Shown here: in pieces, positions 5,811 through 8,866 of the stretch
Numbering within the stretch: the stretch's first letter is position 1
Layout of the letters: each line of letters opens with the position of its first letter
DNA from: Geopsychrobacter sp.
GTDB lineage: Bacteria; Desulfobacterota; Desulfuromonadia; Desulfuromonadales; Geopsychrobacteraceae
Reading direction: 5' to 3'
DNA: 8,866 nucleotides
Assembly: GCA_021647445.1 (NCBI GenBank)
Contig: JAKIUS010000040.1
Coordinates: forward strand, 1 to 8,866
Notes under the pieces: model-generated
Databases searched by the model: none
Seen by the model: the letters and a program-made list of their open reading frames with translations, nothing else
What the model was told of the DNA's origin: nothing
Program-made: the position numbers and the translations under genes

Positions 5811-8108
5811 TCACTGGGGCGTCTGGTCGAGCATTTGCCGAATTTTCTGGAGCAGCAGGGTTGGTTTGACCGGTTTGGTTAGCAGGTCTTCGTCTGGGTC
5901 GAGCTCGCCGCGACTCTGGATGATATCCATGGTGTAGCCGCTGGTGAAGAGGATTTTGATGTCGGGTCGGTGGCGACGTATTTCGGTGGCGGCATCTTTG
6001 CCGTTCATGACCGGCATCACGACATCCATCAGGACCAGATTGATCTGATGCTGATGGATGTGGAATTTTTCTACCGCATCCTGCCCGTTGACCGCTTGAA
6101 TGACTTGATAGCCAAATTGTTGCAGTGCGGTTTGTGCCATCTCGCGGAGATCTGTTTCATCTTCGACAATCAGAATTGTTTCCTGGCCTTGGCCAGGCAT
6201 TATGGGTGCGTTTGTCTTTTTTGTTGACGGTTGCTGATGCTGGACGATGGGCAAGTCAATCATGAAGGTTGAGCCCTGCTGTGGTTGACTGGTTACCGTA
6301 ACATAGCCGCTGTTCTGCTTGATGATTCCGTAGACCATTGCTAGCCCTAATCCAGTCCCTTTGCCGATATCCTTGGTGGTAAAAAAGGGTTCAAAAATTC
6401 GACGGCGCAGCGCATCGTCCATACCGCAGCCATTATCTTTAACGCATATTTGCGCGTAGATTCCCGGTTTGCCGAAGCCCTGGGCGCGTACGAAGCTTTC
6501 ATCCCGCTCACATACAGAGGTGGTGATGCTCAGGGTGCCCCCTTTAGGCATAGCGTCCCGCGCGTTGGCGACCAGGTTGGTTAAAGCCTGTTCGATCTGA
6601 TGCTTGTCGACATAGACACTTAACAAGGTTGTTGCACAGTGAAGTTGGAAATCGATATCTTCGGGAATAAGACGTTGAAGAAACTCTTTGCAATTGATCA
6701 TGATCTCGTTGAGATCATAGCTGTCGGCCGACATGGCCTGTTTGCGGCTGAAGACCATCAGGTTTTTGGTCAGGCTAGCGGCTCGTTCGGTCGGGTCATT
6801 GCTTTTATTCAGGTAGTTGTAAAACGGATGTTCCGGGGTTGTTTTGTTTTGCATGATCGAAACATAGCCCTGGATAACGGCGAGGATATTGTTGAAATCG
6901 TGAGCAACGCCGCCGGCCAATTGGCCGATGGCATCCAGCTTTTGCGAATGGAGCAGCTGCTCTTCAAGCTCCCTGCGCGCGGTAATGTCTCGTGAAATAT
7001 CGATAACCCCGGCAACCCGACCATCGGCATCATGAAACGGGGTCTTGATGGTTTCGAACAGCGCCTGGCGGCCATCGGCTAAGGTACAGGTCTGTTCAAG
7101 GGTACGATATTTGTTGGTTGCGATTACTTCCTGATCGATCTGTTGTGAGCGATGCCCCTGATTCTGGGCCGCAAGAATTTTATCTTCCTGCTGGCCGATG
7201 AGCTGGTCTTTAGCTCGACCGGTGAGCGTTTGGGCATAATTACGATTGCAGCCGAGGTAGCGGTTTTGCCGGTCTTTGTAGGCAATGAGGTCGGGGATTG
7301 CATCGAGCAGGGTGTTGAGAAATCGCGTCTGGCGTTTTAAGCGTCGAGTCACTTCCCACCAGTAGGCACCAACCAGAAGAATGATGGCAAGAATGTGCAG
7401 GTTGTGGCGGATGGGGGCGAAGATCGGCGCATAGATATCGCCTGCCAGATCATTGATTGCCTGCAGGGCATCGTCGGCAAAGAAAAAGAAAAAGGCGACA
7501 AACGCCAGCCAGGGGATGCTGATGTCACGCTTTTTAGCGTAAAGGAAGGCCCCTAGGATCAGCAGCGTTATCAGCGCACCTTCAAGGCGAAAGATCAGAT
7601 CGCCGGGAAAATCATGGAACTGGGCACCGATATAAGCGGCCCCTTCTAATCCCGCTGCGGTTTGAATCTTTAAAAAGGAGATCCAGAGCGGGCTGATGAC
7701 CAGGTAGGTGATCAGGGTGACCGTTGAGCTGACGATCAGGAAGTAGTGTGCAAATTTTTCAAAATTGAAGTAGACGCGCAGAAAAGCATAACCCATTAAA
7801 ATGATAGATAAAATCGCGACGGCATGCTCAATAGGCGGATAGTATTTAAAAATAGTGTCGAAGGCGAAATAGCCACGAAAACTGCCATATTCGGAAACAA
7901 ACATGAAGAGTTCGCGACTGGCCCCAACCACCGCTGCAATCGAAAAAAGCAGATGGCGACGATCTGTAGTCTCGCGCCACAAGCGGTAGGAGATGATGTA
8001 GAGCACCGACCAGAAGAAACCCGCCAGCAGAAAACGGACAGCATTGTTGGCAGGGTCTCCGGGGCCCCCTCCAAATTGAGTGAGGATCAGGATTAATTCA
8101 TTGAGCAT
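5811..8108 (-). CDS. Membrane hybrid histidine kinase (seven-TM sensor, PAS, HisKA, HATPase, REC)
   Basis: This 765-residue inner-membrane sensor kinase has an N-terminal block with about seven hydrophobic segments (near 24-44, 52-72, 93-112, 122-146, 170-192, 197-213, 231-252) and no large periplasmic domain. It does not match a named sensor module that I can assign with confidence; the MASE-type integral membrane sensors are the nearest idea. A PAS domain (about 262-375) is followed by HisKA with His403 in GGVAHDFNN. The HATPase carries Asn511/Asn515, DNGCGM (558-563), FEPFFTT (572-578) and GTGLGLA (584-590). The receiver has Glu649/Asp650, phospho-acceptor Asp695, Ser723 and Lys745-Pro. 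All catalytic motifs are intact. There is no DNA-binding output, so an external Hpt and regulator are required. The ATG at 8108 is preceded by only a weak AAAGAG. Its kinase core resembles the plus-strand kinase, as expected for the same subclass; the two genes are convergent around tRNA-Thr. Confidence 0.94.
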   Translation of the reverse strand: MLNELILILTQFGGGPGDPANNAVRFLLAGFFWSVLYIISYRLWRETTDRRHLLFSIAAVVGASRELFMFVSEYGSFRGYFAFDTIFKYYPPIEHAVAILSIILMGYAFLRVYFNFEKFAHYFLIVSSTVTLITYLVISPLWISFLKIQTAAGLEGAAYIGAQFHDFPGDLIFRLEGALITLLILGAFLYAKKRDISIPWLAFVAFFFFFADDALQAINDLAGDIYAPIFAPIRHNLHILAIILLVGAYWWEVTRRLKRQTRFLNTLLDAIPDLIAYKDRQNRYLGCNRNYAQTLTGRAKDQLIGQQEDKILAAQNQGHRSQQIDQEVIATNKYRTLEQTCTLADGRQALFETIKTPFHDADGRVAGVIDISRDITARRELEEQLLHSQKLDAIGQLAGGVAHDFNNILAVIQGYVSIMQNKTTPEHPFYNYLNKSNDPTERAASLTKNLMVFSRKQAMSADSYDLNEIMINCKEFLQRLIPEDIDFQLHCATTLLSVYVDKHQIEQALTNLVANARDAMPKGGTLSITTSVCERDESFVRAQGFGKPGIYAQICVKDNGCGMDDALRRRIFEPFFTTKDIGKGTGLGLAMVYGIIKQNSGYVTVTSQPQQGSTFMIDLPIVQHQQPSTKKTNAPIMPGQGQETILIVEDETDLREMAQTALQQFGYQVIQAVNGQDAVEKFHIHQHQINLVLMDVVMPVMNGKDAATEIRRHRPDIKILFTSGYTMDIIQSRGELDPDEDLLTKPVKPTLLLQKIRQMLDQTPQ

Positions 8109-8437
8109 GTTGCCGCTCTTTCAAGGTAAATGGCGAAATTATCAGGGTTATGGTTTTTTTAGTTTTTTAGTCGTCTGTGACAATTTTAACTATAGTAAGC
8201 CGTTTTTGCTGTTTAAGAAAAGCTTTTGGTGGCAGAGGCCTGAATTAGGCGTGAATTTTAATTGATGGATTTGGGGTCATTTCCTTGGTTCAAGGTGTAA
8301 TTCAGCACAGATACTTTAATGCACAGGAGGATTGAACAGGCCAGGCTTTTGGCCGACGGATCTGCTGATCTTTGGTAAACTTAACCTTATGCATCGGTAA
8401 TCAAGAGTTGTGATAGCGTACATAAAGGAGAAGAGGG
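8109..8437. other. Divergent intergenic region between the membrane kinase gene and ald
   Basis: No gene is supported here. The kinase side contains two A tracts on the minus strand (8154-8160 and 8163-8168 as T runs on the plus strand), which should bend the DNA. Candidate promoter elements for the kinase are TTGTCA (complement of 8178-8183), 16 bases, then TAAAAA (complement of 8156-8161); a TATAGT lies further upstream (complement of 8189-8194). The ald side has a 5-bp palindrome CCTTG-GTT-CAAGG (8283-8295) and a small GGCCA/TGGCC hairpin (8339-8354), either of which could be a control site. I cannot identify a convincing promoter for ald. Confidence 0.45.
8156..8183 (-). promoter_or_regulatory. 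Candidate promoter of the membrane kinase gene
   Basis: On the minus strand TTGTCA (five of six -35 consensus bases) is separated by 16 bases from TAAAAA (four of six -10 bases), giving a leader of about 40 bases before the ATG at 8108. The -10 lies within an A tract, so the match could be a by-product of AT richness. Confidence 0.3.
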
Positions 8438-8866
8438 ATGATCGTTGGTATTTTGAAAGAGATTAAGGTAGAAGAGAATCGCGTTTGTATGACTACCGCC
8501 GGGGTCGAAGTGCTGACGGCCCAGGGGCATCAGTTGCTGGTTGAATGTGGGGCCGGAATCGGTAGTGGTTTTGCCGATGACGAGTATCGGGCGGCAGGGG
8601 CCGAGATCGTTGCCACGAATGTCGAGATTTTTGCGCGGGCCGAGATGCTGATGCATGTAAAAGAGCCACAGCCGAGTGAGTATGCTCTGATCCGTCCCGG
8701 TCAGATCTTTTTTACCTATTTCCATTTTGCCGCCAGCGAACAGTTGACTCGCGCGATGCTGAATACTCGGGCGATCTGCATCGCCTATGAGACCATTGAA
8801 AATTCCGATGGGAGCCTGCCGCTCTTGACGCCTATGAGTGAAGTGGCTGGGCGGATGGCGGCTCAA
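8438..8866 (+). CDS. ald: Alanine dehydrogenase, N-terminal part (3' end outside window)
   Basis: Alanine dehydrogenase interconverts L-alanine and pyruvate plus ammonium with NAD+/NADH. It lets cells use alanine as a carbon and nitrogen source or assimilate ammonium into alanine. The 143 visible codons open MIVGILKEIKVEENRVCMTTAGVE, the standard start of the family. They include substrate-binding Arg15, Lys75 in HVKEPQP and catalytic His96 in FFTYFHFAAS, at the same positions as in characterised alanine dehydrogenases. They then run through IAYETIENSDGSLPLLTPMSEVAGRMAAQ, which leads into the NAD-binding domain beyond the window edge. AAAGGAG (8424-8430) lies 7 bases before the ATG, giving a firm start. 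The protein is soluble and forms hexamers in known members. No frameshift is seen. Membrane-bound transhydrogenase alpha subunits share this fold, but the sequence here is closer to alanine dehydrogenase. Confidence 0.95.
   Translation, partial: MIVGILKEIKVEENRVCMTTAGVEVLTAQGHQLLVECGAGIGSGFADDEYRAAGAEIVATNVEIFARAEMLMHVKEPQPSEYALIRPGQIFFTYFHFAASEQLTRAMLNTRAICIAYETIENSDGSLPLLTPMSEVAGRMAAQ

Noticed and set aside
8226..8245. TGGCAGAGGCC as a possible sigma54 -24/-12 element
   Set aside because: The -12 GC dinucleotide at the required spacing is missing.
8319..8378. 19-codon frame with an AGGAGG just inside it, upstream of ald
   Set aside because: The Shine-Dalgarno-like AGGAGG lies inside the frame and not before a start, and no conserved pattern is visible.
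8387..8866. Long minus-strand open frame (159 codons) at the right edge
   Set aside because: It is antisense to the alanine dehydrogenase start, which has conserved residues and a good ribosome-binding site; the minus frame encodes nothing recognisable.
1..8866. CRISPR arrays, insertion sequences, integrase genes and toxin-antitoxin pairs
   Set aside because: I found no regularly spaced direct repeats, transposase or integrase motifs, terminal inverted repeats of IS type, or second copy of the tRNA 3' end that would mark an attachment site.

Overview
The window reads as an ordinary bacterial chromosome segment of moderate GC content. My best guess for the host is a Desulfuromonadales-type organism (Geobacter, Desulfuromonas or Pelobacter relatives). 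This rests on two soluble or membrane hybrid histidine kinases with the GG(I/V)AHDFNN motif, a FIST sensor protein beside one of them, and a small MIRVIY...DGW...VDP protein that I recall from Geobacter genomes. The assignment is an inference. The aspartate-semialdehyde dehydrogenase is of the E. coli type, so a gammaproteobacterial host is not excluded.

Layout, left to right. (1) The C-terminal half of asd, closed by a strong intrinsic terminator. (2) A complete zinc-free quinone oxidoreductase gene (MDR family). (3) A 9-codon reading frame with a near-perfect Shine-Dalgarno, meeting a small minus-strand gene head-on; that small gene has a recognisable promoter and a foldable leader. (4) A two-gene operon: a FIST-domain sensor protein and, overlapping it by the 4 bases ATGA, a cytoplasmic hybrid histidine kinase (GAF-like, coiled coil, PAS, HisKA, HATPase, REC). 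(5) A 15-bp perfect hairpin with A and T tracts on its two flanks, placed to terminate both the kinase operon and the tRNA that faces it. (6) A minus-strand tRNA-Thr(CGT) with encoded CCA and a clear sigma70 promoter. (7) A minus-strand membrane hybrid histidine kinase with about seven N-terminal transmembrane segments. (8) A 329-bp divergent intergenic region. (9) The first 143 codons of alanine dehydrogenase on the plus strand, running off the right edge.

Functional picture. The left and right edges are metabolic: lysine/threonine/methionine biosynthesis, quinone or enone reduction, and alanine/pyruvate interconversion. The centre is a signalling island with two hybrid kinases from the same broad subclass, on opposite strands and separated by a tRNA. 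Neither kinase has a DNA-binding output domain, and no Hpt protein or partner regulator lies in the window, so both probably feed phosphorelays encoded elsewhere. The most interesting element is the FIST/hybrid-kinase pair. Its organisation parallels the NosP-NahK nitric-oxide sensing pairs of Pseudomonas, Vibrio and Legionella, although the N-terminal module of this kinase carries a CxxC motif and the ligand cannot be deduced from sequence alone.
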